Positions 32,557 to 42,370 are shown, counted from the first letter of the stretch. The stretch: 62,500 nt of DNA from Acetomicrobium sp. UBA5826 (GCF_002433005.1 NZ_DJHF01000005.1:1-62500); one strand, 5' to 3'. Numbers and translations: made by a program. Notes: generated from the letters alone by a model not told the origin.

Positions 32557-32907
32557 TTATTGTTGTTTCTTTGCTATCACAGCGAAAAAAATCAAAGGTA
32601 CGTCGCTGTTATTTTTAATGCTGTGGGATTCTCCTTTGCGCGTGAGGAAAACATCGCCCGGATTGGCTTCGACTTCAGTTGTGCCGTCTGTAAATATGCC
32701 TCTACCCGATAATATCGCGTAGACTTCCTCATCGTCGACATGCTGATGAAACCCTATTGAAGCTCCTGGTTCTAATTCTATCCGCGATGCCATTTTTACA
32801 GCTCCTTCATCGTCCCGAATCGGAACGTAATAGAAAGACACCTTGCCCGATCCGCCCTTCATGTTCTCGCGCACTACAACTTCATTAGACTGTTTTAATA
32901 TCGCCAT
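32557..32907 (-). CDS. Small cupin-domain protein
   Basis: 116 residues from the ATG at 32907, with GGGAG 8 bases upstream; a GTG three codons earlier is too close to it. One conserved cupin barrel: GASIGFHQHVDDEEVYAILSGRG (His-X-His and Glu metal ligands) and PGDVFLTRKGESHSIKN (third His). Such small cupins bind a divalent metal and act as isomerases, sugar-acid enzymes or sensors; the substrate cannot be told. It starts 12 bases after the PEP synthase stop, in the same direction, so it may be cotranscribed with it. Confidence 0.8.
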   Translation of the reverse strand: MAILKQSNEVVVRENMKGGSGKVSFYYVPIRDDEGAVKMASRIELEPGASIGFHQHVDDEEVYAILSGRGIFTDGTTEVEANPGDVFLTRKGESHSIKNNSDVPLIFFAVIAKKQQ

Positions 32908-32919
32908 TATTTTCACTCC

Positions 32920-35304
32920 CTATTGTTTGCCAAAAGCTCTTTCAAGCAGCAGCCTTTGCTCTACGGAGGCCACGAGCCTTTTGGTGTAGGCTACGGTATC
33001 GGGATTTACGGACATGCTGTCGATGCCCTTCCGAACAAGGAATTCCGCAAATCCAGGATAAAGCGATGGCGCCTGTCCGCAAATGGAACAGGTCTTGCCG
33101 TATTTGTGAGCTGCGTCAATAAGTATTTCGATCGCTTTTAGTACTGCCGGATCTTGCTCGTCGAAGTAGCCCATGCGATTAAGTATTCCCGAGTCCCTGT
33201 CGACGCCAAGGGTCAACTGCGTTAAGTCATTGCTGCCGATGCTTATGCCGTCCACTTTTTTAGCAAATTCTTCGGCAAGCATCACCACGGAAGGAACTTC
33301 AGCCATTATCCAAACTTTGAGCGATCCGCCTTGTTCTAATCCTTCAGAGGCCATGATGGCTTTCACCTTATCCAGCTCCCAAAGGTTTCTGACGAAGGGG
33401 AGCATTACCCATGCGTTTGTAAGTCCGTATTCTTCCCTAACCTTACGAATGGCCCTGCATTCCAACCTAAACCCTTCTTCGTATTCGGGCGAAATATATC
33501 TGGAAACCCCTCTCCAACCTATCATTGGGTTGTTTTCGATCGGTTCGACCTCATCTCCGCCCTCTAAGCCCCTGAATTCGTTGGTCCTAAAATCGCTAAA
33601 TCGGACAACTACTGGTCTTGGGTATATGGCTTGGGCTACTGCAGCTATTCCCTCTGCCATTCTGCTGATCAATATATCTCCTTTATTTTGCTTCACCAAG
33701 TACATGGGGTGTATGCCAACCATATCTGTGAAGATAAACTCCGTTCTCATCAAGCCAATTCCGTCAAAAGGTAATTCTTTGTATTTGTCAATTAAACCAG
33801 GCTCGCCAAGGTTCATGTATATCTTTGTGCCTGTTATCGTAGCCCATTGTTCGACGATTTCTTTAACCTTTTGTTCCGATATTCCTACGGTTGGGGTTGA
33901 AGACTTTGGTTTTTCCCCTTGCAGCTGGAGCAGCCTATCGCCTTTATATACTACACCTCTTGTTGCATCTACCGTGACTGTCATTCCGTCATCCAGGACT
34001 TCGGTTGCATTTTGTGTGCCGACGATGCAGGGAATTCCAAATTCCCTTGAAACGATTGCTGCATGGCAAGTCCTTCCTCCTTCATCGGTCACGACTGCAA
34101 CTGCTTTTTTCATTGCAGGAACCATGTCGGGATTTGTCATGGCAGTGACCAATATGTCGCCTTCTTGGATTTTGCCTATCTCATCGATACTTTGTATCTT
34201 TTTCACCTTGCCGACGGCGATGCCTGGAGAAGCGGCAAGACCTTTTACCAGAACTTCTGGCTCTGTTTTTATGTCAAATTGGATCGGCTCTTCCGATTTT
34301 TGGGGTTTAAAGGTGGTTACAGGTCTTGACTGAAGGATGTAAAGCTCTCCTGTATCTCTATCGATAGCCCACTCTATATCCTGGGGGAATCCATAAACGT
34401 TTTCAATTCGCTTTCCCATGGATGCTATTTTTTTTACCTCGTCTTCGCTTAGGCAGGGTTGGGAAATAGCGCCCGGGCCGAGAATGTCTTTCACATTTAC
34501 GGTAGTGGTGCCTCCTCCCGATGCTTCTCTTATAACCATGACGGTCTTTTGGGAAATCCTTTCTTCTTTGATGTCAAGTGTTTTCTTGTCTATGATATAT
34601 TCATCGGGAGTGACCGATCCTGACACAATGGCTTCACCCAGGCCCCAACTTGCGTTTATCATGATTTCGTCGGGATTGTTGCTAATGGGGTTTATTGTGA
34701 ACATTACCCCAGATTTAGAAGCGTTTACCATCTTTTGCACAACTACGCTCAAAAGCACGCTCATATGATCGAAACTCTTTATGTGACGATAATAAGTGGC
34801 TCTGGAGGTCCATAAAGATGCCCAGCATTTTTTGACGTGTTTAAGAAGTTCATCTTTGCCTTTAATGTGAAGGTATGTATCTTGTTGACCCGCAAAGGAT
34901 GCATCTGGCAGGTCCTCTGCAGTGGCTGAGCTTCGTACTGCTACCTCCGGTTCGTTTAGGTTGATTTGCTCTGCTAAGACAGCATATGCTCGCAGTATAT
35001 CTCTTTCAACTTGTATTGGAATATCAGTTTCGATCATTAAATTCCTTATTTTTGCGGTCTTTTCTTCTAAATCTCCTGCATCGTCGAAATTAATTTTTGA
35101 TAGTATGTCTTTAATTACTTTATTGATGTTTGATAATGTTACAAAGTCCTTATATGCTTTTGACACTATGCAAAAACCGGGCGGTACAGGGATGCTGTGA
35201 TTTGTCATTTCCCCCAGGTTTGCTCCTTTGCCGCCCACCAGGGGTATGTCTTCCTTTGTAAGTTCGTCAAACCATTTTATGTAGCTAAAGGTGCCCTTTG
35301 CCAT
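32920..35304 (-). CDS. ppsA: Phosphoenolpyruvate synthase
   Basis: 794 residues, typical for PEP synthase (pyruvate, water dikinase). The N-terminal ATP-grasp domain begins FDELTKEDIPLVGGKGANLGEM. The swivelling phosphohistidine domain has GGRTCHAAIVSREFGIPC, and the C-terminal PEP barrel has GLMRTEFIF, GSNDLTQLTLGVDRDSG and the cysteine in CSICGQAPS. It makes PEP from pyruvate and ATP, giving gluconeogenic carbon; here it also could supply PEP for the HPr/DhaM phosphorelay. The ATG at 35304 is preceded by AAAGGGGAGTG; about 34 upstream in-frame codons are unlikely to be translated. Confidence 0.95.
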   Translation of the reverse strand: MAKGTFSYIKWFDELTKEDIPLVGGKGANLGEMTNHSIPVPPGFCIVSKAYKDFVTLSNINKVIKDILSKINFDDAGDLEEKTAKIRNLMIETDIPIQVERDILRAYAVLAEQINLNEPEVAVRSSATAEDLPDASFAGQQDTYLHIKGKDELLKHVKKCWASLWTSRATYYRHIKSFDHMSVLLSVVVQKMVNASKSGVMFTINPISNNPDEIMINASWGLGEAIVSGSVTPDEYIIDKKTLDIKEERISQKTVMVIREASGGGTTTVNVKDILGPGAISQPCLSEDEVKKIASMGKRIENVYGFPQDIEWAIDRDTGELYILQSRPVTTFKPQKSEEPIQFDIKTEPEVLVKGLAASPGIAVGKVKKIQSIDEIGKIQEGDILVTAMTNPDMVPAMKKAVAVVTDEGGRTCHAAIVSREFGIPCIVGTQNATEVLDDGMTVTVDATRGVVYKGDRLLQLQGEKPKSSTPTVGISEQKVKEIVEQWATITGTKIYMNLGEPGLIDKYKELPFDGIGLMRTEFIFTDMVGIHPMYLVKQNKGDILISRMAEGIAAVAQAIYPRPVVVRFSDFRTNEFRGLEGGDEVEPIENNPMIGWRGVSRYISPEYEEGFRLECRAIRKVREEYGLTNAWVMLPFVRNLWELDKVKAIMASEGLEQGGSLKVWIMAEVPSVVMLAEEFAKKVDGISIGSNDLTQLTLGVDRDSGILNRMGYFDEQDPAVLKAIEILIDAAHKYGKTCSICGQAPSLYPGFAEFLVRKGIDSMSVNPDTVAYTKRLVASVEQRLLLERAFGKQ

Positions 35305-35389
35305 ATCTTCGTCACTCCCCTTTGCAGATCTCTTTTTGTCTCGAGTATTAATATACCATATTGTGGAATGAATTATAAGGGCGTGTCTA

Positions 35390-35435
35390 TAGAATAAAAA
35401 CATCAAAGAGAGGGGATAATCCCCTCTCTTTGATG
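35390..35435 (-). terminator. Terminator after the PFOR gene
   Basis: A 16-bp stem CATCAAAGAGAGGGGA (35401-35416) with its complement at 35420-35435. On the minus strand it is followed by a T-run, so it ends the PFOR transcript before the PEP synthase promoter region. Confidence 0.85.
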
Positions 35436-35456
35436 TGCGTCAGCGCAAAGGAGCGG

Positions 35457-38400
35457 CTACTTTCTGTTTAAGACCTCGGCCAAGCCCTTGTAAAGAGCCC
35501 AACGTTCCTTATTGAACGCCTCGGCCTCTTTCAGAAGTTCTTCTGCTCTCTCGGGGAAGTCCCTGTGGAGCATGGCGAATCTGGTTTCTGACAACATGTA
35601 GTCTTTTAACGGTAGAGAAGGTTCCTTGCAATCCAGTTGAAAAGCCTTTCCTTCGTCTTTTAACCTTGGATCATATCTAAATAGTATCCATTGTCCGGAA
35701 TCGACAGCCATTTTTTGGTGCTCTGCTCCTCGCTTGAGATCGAATCCATGGGATATGCAATGGGAGTAAGCGATGATCAGAGAAGCTCCTTCATAGGATT
35801 CTGCTTCATGGAAAGCCTTTATTGCTTGAGTCGGATTGGCGCCCATTGCGATTCTGGCTACATAGATGTTCCCATATGTAACGGCCATCAGGGCAAGATC
35901 CTTCTTACCTGTCGGTTTGCCGGCAGCTGCAAATCTGGCGGCAGCTCCCAAAGGCGTAGCCTTGGAAGCCTGGCCTCCTGTATTTGAGTAGACCTCGGTG
36001 TCCAGCACGAGGACATTGACATTTTCGCCTGTTGCGAGCACATGATCCAACCCGCCGTAACCTATGTCATATGCCCATCCGTCTCCGCCAACTATCCAAA
36101 TGCTCTTTTTGACGAGATCGTCGGCAATTTGGAGAAGCTCTTTCGCTTTCATGTCGGATATATTTCGCAAAGTCTTCTTGAGTTCATCGATTCTGGCGCG
36201 TTGCTTTTTGATTCCTTCTTCGGTGCTTTGATCAGCGTTTAAAATCTCGCTTACGAGCCTGTCTCCAATTTCTCCCGCTAATTCGGTTAGAAGTTGTTTT
36301 GCCCTCGCATTTCGTGCATTTAGAGCCAGCCTCATGCCGAGTCCAAACTCAGCGTTATCTTCGAACAACGAATTGGACCAAGCCGGGCCTCTGTTTTCCC
36401 TGTTAGTTGTCCACGGAGTGGTAGGCAAATTACCACAATAAATTGATGAGCAACCAGTTGCGTTTGCTATCGTAATTCTGTCTCCGTAAAGTTGGCTGAG
36501 CAACTTAAGGTAAGGAGCTTCTCCGCAACCGGCGCAGGCTCCACAAAATTCGAAGAGAGGCTGAACCAACATCAAATCCTTTAGAGATTGAGTGTTTAAT
36601 TTGTCTTTCTCGATCTCCGGCAAGGAGAGGAAATAATCCCATTTTGGAATTTCTCCCTCGCGAACGTCGATCTGACTGACCATGGAAAGGGCGTTTTTAG
36701 TGGGATCATCGTTTTTACTTACAGGGCAATTTGCGACGCAACTGCCGCACCCGGTGCAATCTTCCGGAGCTATTTGGATGGTAAAGGCCTGATCCTTATA
36801 TTGAGGCCATTTCGCTTCGGCATATTGCCATCCTTCCGGTGCGTCCTTCAGATAGGACTTGTCGTATACTTTTGCCCTTATCGTGGCATGGGGGCAAATG
36901 AAGGTGCATCGACCGCACTGGATACATGCACTCGGATTCCACTTGGGTATTTCGACGGCTATATTGCGTTTTTCCCACTTAGAGGTACCGGAGGGGAAGG
37001 TTCCATCGTTCGGAAGCTTGCTTACGGGTAGTTTGTCCCCTTGCAGGACCATCATGGGACCGAGTACTTCCTTTACGAATTCTGGAGCTTTGTCGGATAC
37101 AGCCGGTTTCACATCGAAATCGCTTGTTACCTCTCCGGGAACCTTTACTTCCTGCAGATGCTCCAAAGCGGCATCGACGGCAGCAATATTTTTGTTTACA
37201 ACTGCTTCGCCGCGCTTGCCATATGTTTGTACGATAGCATTCTTTATCTTTTCCACTGCAAGATCGAAGGGGATGACCTTGCTCAAATAGAAGAAACAGG
37301 TTTGCATTATCGTGTTTATGCGCGGGCCAAGTCCTTTTTCCTTTGCGACGCTGTAGGCATCTATTACATAGAAGCGCAATTTTTTATCAAGTATTTGTCG
37401 CTGCACTGTCCGCGGCAAATGGTTCCAAACTTCCCCAGCAGGGTGGGGGCTGTTCAGAAGGAAGATGGCACCTTCCTCGGCTATGTCAAGAACGTTTAAT
37501 TTTTCCGTGAAAGCAAATTGATGACATGCTACAAAGTTTGCCTTGTCAATTTGATAAGTGGACCGAATTGGATTGGGTCCAAAACGCAAGTGGGAGATGG
37601 TATATCCTCCTGCCTTTTTCGAATCGTAAACGAAGTAGCCTTGAGCGTAAAGTTCGGTTTCTTCGCCTATTATCTTTATCGAATTTTTGTTGGCCCCTAC
37701 CGTGCCATCGGAACCGAGACCAAAAAAGACGGCACGAGTCGATTGCGGGTCTGCTATCGAAAAGCCTTCGTCTACTTTTAGGCTGGTATTGGCAACGTCA
37801 TCTTCAATGCCAACAGTGAAATGGTTTTTGGGATCGGTTTTTTTCAGTTCGTCGAAGACCGCTTTGACCATGGCTGGAGTAAACTCCTTTGAGGATAGGC
37901 CGTATCGTCCTCCGATAAGGGTAGGATTGAAATCGGAGTCCAAAAGACCGCCACGCTTTGCTTCATATATGCCATTTACTATGTCAAGATATAGCGGCTC
38001 TCCTGCGCTACCGGATTCTTTAGTCCTGTCAAGTACCGCAATCGCTTTCACCGTTTCAGGCAATGATTTTATGAAGTGCTCAATCGAGAAAGGTCTGTAG
38101 AGGCGGACCTTTATGATACCTACTTTCTCTCCCTGTTTAATCAGGTACTCTACAGTTTCGTGGGCTGTTTCGGCACCTGAACCCATCAATACTATTACCC
38201 GTTCGGCATCAGGATCGCCAACGTAGTCGAAGAGGTGATACTGCCTTCCCGTCAGCTTAGCGAATTCATCCATCGTTTCTTGCACTATCTTCGGGCAGGC
38301 CGAGTAATAAGGATTACATCCCTCTCTTGACTGGAAGAAGGCGTCGGGATTTTGTGCAGTTCCGCGAATAAAGGGATTGTCTGGAGAGAGTGCCCGTTTT

Positions 38401-39011
38401 CTGTGCTCAAGAACCATATCGTAATCTACCATTTGTCGCAAAGTATCATCGCTTATGAACTCGATTTTATTTACCTCGTGTGAAGTTCTGAAGCCGTCAA
38501 AGAAATGGAGAAAGGGCACCCTGCTTTTGAGGGTGGATGCGGTAGCGATAGCAGCGAAATCGTGAGCCTCTTGTACCGAATTCGAAGCTAAAAGAGCCCA
38601 TCCCGTTTGTCTGACTGCCATAACATCGCTATGATCCCCGAATATGGATAGAGCGTGAGTGGCTATAGTCCTTGCCGAGACGTGCATGGTTGCCGATGTC
38701 AGTTCTCCGGCAATTTTGTACATATTAGGGATCATGAGTAACAATCCCTGGGAAGCAGTGAAGGTCGTGGATAGAGCTCCCCCCTGAAGCGCTCCGTGGA
38801 GTGAACCTGAAGCGCCGCCCTCGCTTTGCAACTCGATAACCCTGGGAACGAAGCCCCATACGTTAGGCTCTCCCTTGGCCGCCCATTCATCGGCATGTTC
38901 GCCCATTGGAGAAGAGGGCGTAATGGGATATATGGCGGCAATTTCGGACAGCCTGTAAGCTGTTGATGCGGCTGCTTCGTTGCCATCGATAGTAACATAC
39001 TTTACTGACAT
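35457..39011 (-). CDS. nifJ: Pyruvate:ferredoxin (flavodoxin) oxidoreductase, homodimeric type
   Basis: 1184 residues, the fused single-chain form. The N-terminal pyruvate-binding domain has YPITPSSPMGEHADEWAA, followed by domain II and the gamma domain. Two [4Fe-4S] ferredoxin motifs are CIQCGRCTFICP and CTGCGSCVANCP, and the proximal cluster/TPP domain shows CGACAGCGEAPY, GDGWAYDIGYGGLDH and VLDTEVYSNTGGQ. It converts pyruvate and CoA to acetyl-CoA, CO2 and reduced ferredoxin, the core fermentative step here. AAGGAGG precedes the ATG at 39011. The promoter region holds a Rex-like dyad. Confidence 0.97.
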   Translation of the reverse strand: MSVKYVTIDGNEAAASTAYRLSEIAAIYPITPSSPMGEHADEWAAKGEPNVWGFVPRVIELQSEGGASGSLHGALQGGALSTTFTASQGLLLMIPNMYKIAGELTSATMHVSARTIATHALSIFGDHSDVMAVRQTGWALLASNSVQEAHDFAAIATASTLKSRVPFLHFFDGFRTSHEVNKIEFISDDTLRQMVDYDMVLEHRKRALSPDNPFIRGTAQNPDAFFQSREGCNPYYSACPKIVQETMDEFAKLTGRQYHLFDYVGDPDAERVIVLMGSGAETAHETVEYLIKQGEKVGIIKVRLYRPFSIEHFIKSLPETVKAIAVLDRTKESGSAGEPLYLDIVNGIYEAKRGGLLDSDFNPTLIGGRYGLSSKEFTPAMVKAVFDELKKTDPKNHFTVGIEDDVANTSLKVDEGFSIADPQSTRAVFFGLGSDGTVGANKNSIKIIGEETELYAQGYFVYDSKKAGGYTISHLRFGPNPIRSTYQIDKANFVACHQFAFTEKLNVLDIAEEGAIFLLNSPHPAGEVWNHLPRTVQRQILDKKLRFYVIDAYSVAKEKGLGPRINTIMQTCFFYLSKVIPFDLAVEKIKNAIVQTYGKRGEAVVNKNIAAVDAALEHLQEVKVPGEVTSDFDVKPAVSDKAPEFVKEVLGPMMVLQGDKLPVSKLPNDGTFPSGTSKWEKRNIAVEIPKWNPSACIQCGRCTFICPHATIRAKVYDKSYLKDAPEGWQYAEAKWPQYKDQAFTIQIAPEDCTGCGSCVANCPVSKNDDPTKNALSMVSQIDVREGEIPKWDYFLSLPEIEKDKLNTQSLKDLMLVQPLFEFCGACAGCGEAPYLKLLSQLYGDRITIANATGCSSIYCGNLPTTPWTTNRENRGPAWSNSLFEDNAEFGLGMRLALNARNARAKQLLTELAGEIGDRLVSEILNADQSTEEGIKKQRARIDELKKTLRNISDMKAKELLQIADDLVKKSIWIVGGDGWAYDIGYGGLDHVLATGENVNVLVLDTEVYSNTGGQASKATPLGAAARFAAAGKPTGKKDLALMAVTYGNIYVARIAMGANPTQAIKAFHEAESYEGASLIIAYSHCISHGFDLKRGAEHQKMAVDSGQWILFRYDPRLKDEGKAFQLDCKEPSLPLKDYMLSETRFAMLHRDFPERAEELLKEAEAFNKERWALYKGLAEVLNRK

Positions 39012-39062
39012 TGCATGAACCTCCTTGATTATGAAGTAAATTACCCTAGAGTATAGGTCAAA

Positions 39063-39090
39063 TTGATATTTTTATCTCAAAAATATTATA
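39063..39090 (-). promoter_or_regulatory. PFOR promoter region with a Rex-like operator dyad
   Basis: On the minus strand there is a consensus -10 TATAAT (plus-strand 39085-39090) with no good -35. Four bases downstream of it lies TTGAGATAAAAATATCAA (39063-39080), an 18-base dyad with arms TTGAGAT/ATATCAA matching 6 of 7. Its size and TTG...CAA ends recall Rex sites, and PFOR genes are Rex targets in several anaerobes. A regulator cannot be assigned from this alone. Confidence 0.4.
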
Positions 39091-39190
39091 CACACAATTC
39101 AGTCATTTTGATATATCATTTTACCAAACGGCATGAAATGTCGCAAACCAAAAATGACCACAAATATATATTTTGGAAGAGGAGTGAAAT

Positions 39191-40675
39191 GTGATTCTTT
39201 TTGATCGCAGGAAAAGCGGAATATTGCTTCATTTGACATCTCTGCCCTCCGGTTGGGGTACTGGCGATATGGGACCAATGGCATATCACTTCGTAGATTT
39301 GCTTGAAGAACTTGGCCAATCCCTGTGGCAGATTTTGCCATTGAATCCCACAGACGGCATTTACGGTTTCTCGCCCTACAGCTCCATTTCGGCCTTTGCG
39401 GGTAACCCTATGCTTGTAAGTCCAGAGATGTTGATTCAAGATAAATTTTTAGACGAGTGGGAGCTCTCCCCTAAATTTGCGGACTCAGAGGCAAAATTCG
39501 AGGAAGCTTCGGTTGTTCGAAATGATATGTTCAACAGAGCATTGGAAAGATTTCTTCCGGACGACGATTTCAAAAAATTTTGCGATGGCAATGCATGGTG
39601 GCTCGAAGATTTTAGTTTATACAAGGCCATTAAATCCAACTTTAAACTACCATGGTATTTCTGGCCAGAGCAATTAAGGAGACGGGAACCTGAGGAGATT
39701 GAAAAAGCAAAAAAAGAATTAGCCGAAAAAATATACAGAGAAAAGTTCGTCCAGTATATATTTTTCAACCAGTGGAAGAGGCTTCATAAATATGCGAACT
39801 CCAAAGGCATTGAGATATTTGGCGACATGCCTTTGTACGTAGCTCACGACAGCACAGACGTGTGGGCCAATCAGGATATATTTTGTCTGGGAGAGGACGG
39901 GATGCCCATTGAAGTAGCAGGCGTTCCTCCCGATTATTTCAGTTCGACAGGCCAGTATTGGGGAAACCCTCTTTATAGGTGGGACGTCATCGAAAGCAAT
40001 GGATTTGACTGGTGGATAAAGAGAGTCAAGCATGCTTTGGATTTATACGATATAGTAAGAATCGATCATTTTAGAGGATTGTTAGGCTATTGGGCAATTC
40101 CCTTTGGTCAGCCCAATGCAGTCAACGGAAAGTGGCTTAAAGGGCCGGCGGAGAAGCTTATACCTGCCTTGAGAAATAGTCTGGGGGAGCTCCCAATAAT
40201 TGCAGAGGATCTTGGAGACATAACCGATGACGTTCGAGATTTCATGGCAGCCCACGACATACCCGGCATGAGGGTTTTGCTCTTTGGATTAGACAATCCG
40301 CAAGGGAACATTCATACTCCCTATCATTATGTAAAACGTTGTGTTGCCTATACGGGAACTCAGGATAACAATACATCTTTGGGGTGGTATTTAGAAGAGG
40401 CGTCTAGCAGGGAAATTAGGAATTTGATCCTGCTTTTGGGTCGCAAGACAGGCCCCGGTTCGGTTGCCAGGGACCTGATCAGGTTGATTGAACTCTCAGT
40501 AGCAGAGTTGGTTATAATTCCCTATCAAGATATACTAGGGTTAGGTTCTTTTGCTCGAATAAATAAGCCTGCAAGCAGCGATGGGAATTGGCAATGGCGA
40601 ATGAATGAAAAAATGATGAGTCTTCCGGTGTTAAAATGGTTTAAAGAGATCACGGAGTTCGCGGGTAGGCATTAG
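39191..40675 (+). CDS. malQ: 4-alpha-glucanotransferase (amylomaltase, GH77)
   Basis: 494 residues, standard for bacterial amylomaltase. The N-terminus RRKSGILLHLTSLPSGWGTGDMG and LWQILPLNPTDGIYGFSPYSS are GH77 signatures; IVRIDHFRGLLGYWAIPFG has the nucleophile Asp, IIAEDLGDITDDV the acid Glu, and YTGTQDNNTSLGW the third carboxylate. It transfers glucan chains during glycogen or maltodextrin use in the cytoplasm. The GTG at 39191 follows AGAGGAG by 7 bases. No other glycogen gene is adjacent. Confidence 0.95.
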   Translation: MILFDRRKSGILLHLTSLPSGWGTGDMGPMAYHFVDLLEELGQSLWQILPLNPTDGIYGFSPYSSISAFAGNPMLVSPEMLIQDKFLDEWELSPKFADSEAKFEEASVVRNDMFNRALERFLPDDDFKKFCDGNAWWLEDFSLYKAIKSNFKLPWYFWPEQLRRREPEEIEKAKKELAEKIYREKFVQYIFFNQWKRLHKYANSKGIEIFGDMPLYVAHDSTDVWANQDIFCLGEDGMPIEVAGVPPDYFSSTGQYWGNPLYRWDVIESNGFDWWIKRVKHALDLYDIVRIDHFRGLLGYWAIPFGQPNAVNGKWLKGPAEKLIPALRNSLGELPIIAEDLGDITDDVRDFMAAHDIPGMRVLLFGLDNPQGNIHTPYHYVKRCVAYTGTQDNNTSLGWYLEEASSREIRNLILLLGRKTGPGSVARDLIRLIELSVAELVIIPYQDILGLGSFARINKPASSDGNWQWRMNEKMMSLPVLKWFKEITEFAGRH

Positions 40676-40686
40676 CCAATTGACAA

Positions 40687-41097
40687 ATGGGGGATTTGGA
40701 TAAATACAAAATTTTGGTAGTAGAGGATTCGCCTCTAATTAGAAGAATGATCCAGGATGTATTGGCTAAAGGCGGTTTTCATAACGTTGAGGCCGTATCT
40801 CACGGCAAAGCTGCCTGGGACAGACTGTCCGATGAAGGGGAGATCTTCGATCTTGTCATAACAGATATAGAGATGCCGAAGATGGATGGTTTGACGTTGA
40901 CGAAAAAAATTAAAGAAGACGAGCGTTTGCGACATATACCTGTAATTGTTTTCTCTTCTATCATGGCCGAAGACATCAAAAGAAAAGCTCAAAGCGTCGG
41001 AGCTGACGGTCAAATCACGAAACCAGAGATCGACCAATTAATAGTCAGTGTCGGTAAGTTATTAAAAAGAGGGGAGGTTAAAACGGAGAGAGTATGA
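40687..41097 (+). CDS. Single-domain CheY-like response regulator
   Basis: 136 residues, one receiver domain without an output domain. Asp60 in VITDIEMPKMDG is the phosphoacceptor, with the acidic pair ED at 13-14, Ser in VFSS and Lys in ITKPEI completing the site. The end resembles the receiver of CheV-like proteins. No sensor kinase or chemotaxis gene adjoins it. The ATG at 40687 has no clear ribosome site, so read-through coupling from malQ is possible. Its stop overlaps the next gene as ATGA, suggesting that the unknown 41094 protein is a functional partner. Confidence 0.82.
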   Translation: MGDLDKYKILVVEDSPLIRRMIQDVLAKGGFHNVEAVSHGKAAWDRLSDEGEIFDLVITDIEMPKMDGLTLTKKIKEDERLRHIPVIVFSSIMAEDIKRKAQSVGADGQITKPEIDQLIVSVGKLLKRGEVKTERV

Positions 41098-41744
41098 AGT
41101 TGTTGCCACAGTGGGATAAAATTGTAAGCTTTGAAGTGCCTATGTGGACACCTTACGGGCTCGATTACAGGCCGGTGTCCTTTATAGGTGGTGCAGACCG
41201 TTTTTTGAAGGACATAGCATTTTTCGCCATGGAACTAGAGAGCGAATTCATATATTTGAAAGGAATTAAGTTTGGAGAAGCTGGGGTTGTTACATACGAT
41301 AAAACCATAGATCCAGGTAGAGATATGGCCTTTCCTCCCCTCGGTTTTATTATGATTTTTTCTTATTCCAAGGCGATGGAAAAATTAATTTTCTCTTTCC
41401 TGAAGGACGACGAAGATGTCAAAGCGGGCATATGTTTTTGCGATCTGTTGGATCGGCAGATGCGTTTGGGAGGATATAAGGCGATTGCCATAATGAGCAA
41501 TAATCCCTTTTTTGACGACGAGGAATTTTTGGAGAATTTTGTCCGGGAGATGTCTAAAGGTGTCGAGAACAATACTCCTTCATCCATGACGTTCTTTGCA
41601 GAAAAATTCGGTTATAGAAGGTTTTTCATTCCCTACGAGACGGATAATATCACTGATCTTACCATATCCGGCATATTTAACAATTTCGAAATAGCAGAGA
41701 CTGAGTCCATGTTAGGTTCTGTTGACCACCGGCAATTCCGCTAA
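41094..41744 (+). CDS. Conserved-looking protein of unknown function coupled to a CheY-like regulator
   Basis: 216 residues, no signal peptide, no clear membrane segment and no family recognised. It is mixed alpha/beta in appearance with aromatic-rich stretches (SFEVPMWTPYGLDY, FGYRRFFIPYE) and a LGFIMIFSYSKAMEKLIF segment. The ATG at 41094 overlaps the receiver gene stop (ATGA) and GGGGAGG lies upstream, so it is translated with the receiver. It may be an output partner of the CheY-like protein; this is only inferred from position. Confidence 0.7.
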   Translation: MKLLPQWDKIVSFEVPMWTPYGLDYRPVSFIGGADRFLKDIAFFAMELESEFIYLKGIKFGEAGVVTYDKTIDPGRDMAFPPLGFIMIFSYSKAMEKLIFSFLKDDEDVKAGICFCDLLDRQMRLGGYKAIAIMSNNPFFDDEEFLENFVREMSKGVENNTPSSMTFFAEKFGYRRFFIPYETDNITDLTISGIFNNFEIAETESMLGSVDHRQFR

Positions 41745-41808
41745 AAGTGCGCTAAAAGGGCGAAGTTTATTGCATGCTAATACCTTAATTTGGAAAGGAG
41801 AGTTTGCT

Positions 41809-42369
41809 ATGGTTGAATTGACGAGAGAAGCGGCATACGATCTTCTCGCAATGCACAATCGGGACGAAAGTCATATTAAGCATGCCATAGCGGTTGAGGC
41901 AGCTATGAAATATTTTGCAAGGCTTTTCGGAGAAGACGAAAATTTATGGGGTATTGTTGGACTGCTTCACGATTTGGATTGGGAGGAATGTCCCGAAGAA
42001 CATCCAAGAAGGGGAGCGGAATGGCTCATGGAAGCCGGATATCCCGATTATGTCGTGCGAGGCGTGTTGGCCCATGCATGGGAGATAACGGGAGTTGAAC
42101 CTAACAATTTGATGGAAAAGGTCATCTATGCCGTCGACGAGCTTACTGGGTTCGTTATTGCCGTTGCATTGGTCAGGCCGAGCCGTTCGCTTTCGGATTT
42201 GACGACCAAGTCGGTTATGAAAAAATGGAAAGATAAGGCTTTTGCTAAGGGGGTAAACAGAGAAGTTATTCAAAAAGGGGCCGATCTCCTTGATATGCCA
42301 TTGAACGAGTTAATAGATCATGTCATAAAGGCATTGCGCCCGATCGAAAGGGAACTGGGGTTGGGCTAG
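41809..42369 (+). CDS. HD-domain protein (HDIG type)
   Basis: 186 residues from ATG 41809, with GGAAAGGAG upstream; a longer frame from 41722 overlaps the previous gene and is rejected. The HD site is visible as ESHIKHAIAVEAAM, VGLLHDLDWEE and GVLAHAWEITG, followed by AVDELTGFVIAVALVRP. This is the small family of predicted hydrolases often labelled HDIG-domain proteins, with a typical length near 185. The substrate is unknown. It is one base from the SbcD start region and could be in the same transcript. Confidence 0.8.
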   Translation: MVELTREAAYDLLAMHNRDESHIKHAIAVEAAMKYFARLFGEDENLWGIVGLLHDLDWEECPEEHPRRGAEWLMEAGYPDYVVRGVLAHAWEITGVEPNNLMEKVIYAVDELTGFVIAVALVRPSRSLSDLTTKSVMKKWKDKAFAKGVNREVIQKGADLLDMPLNELIDHVIKALRPIERELGLG

Positions 42370-42370
42370 T

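Noticed and set aside
33173..34333. A 386-codon plus-strand ORF opposite ppsA
   Set aside because: Antisense shadow of PEP synthase, whose motifs are complete on the minus strand.
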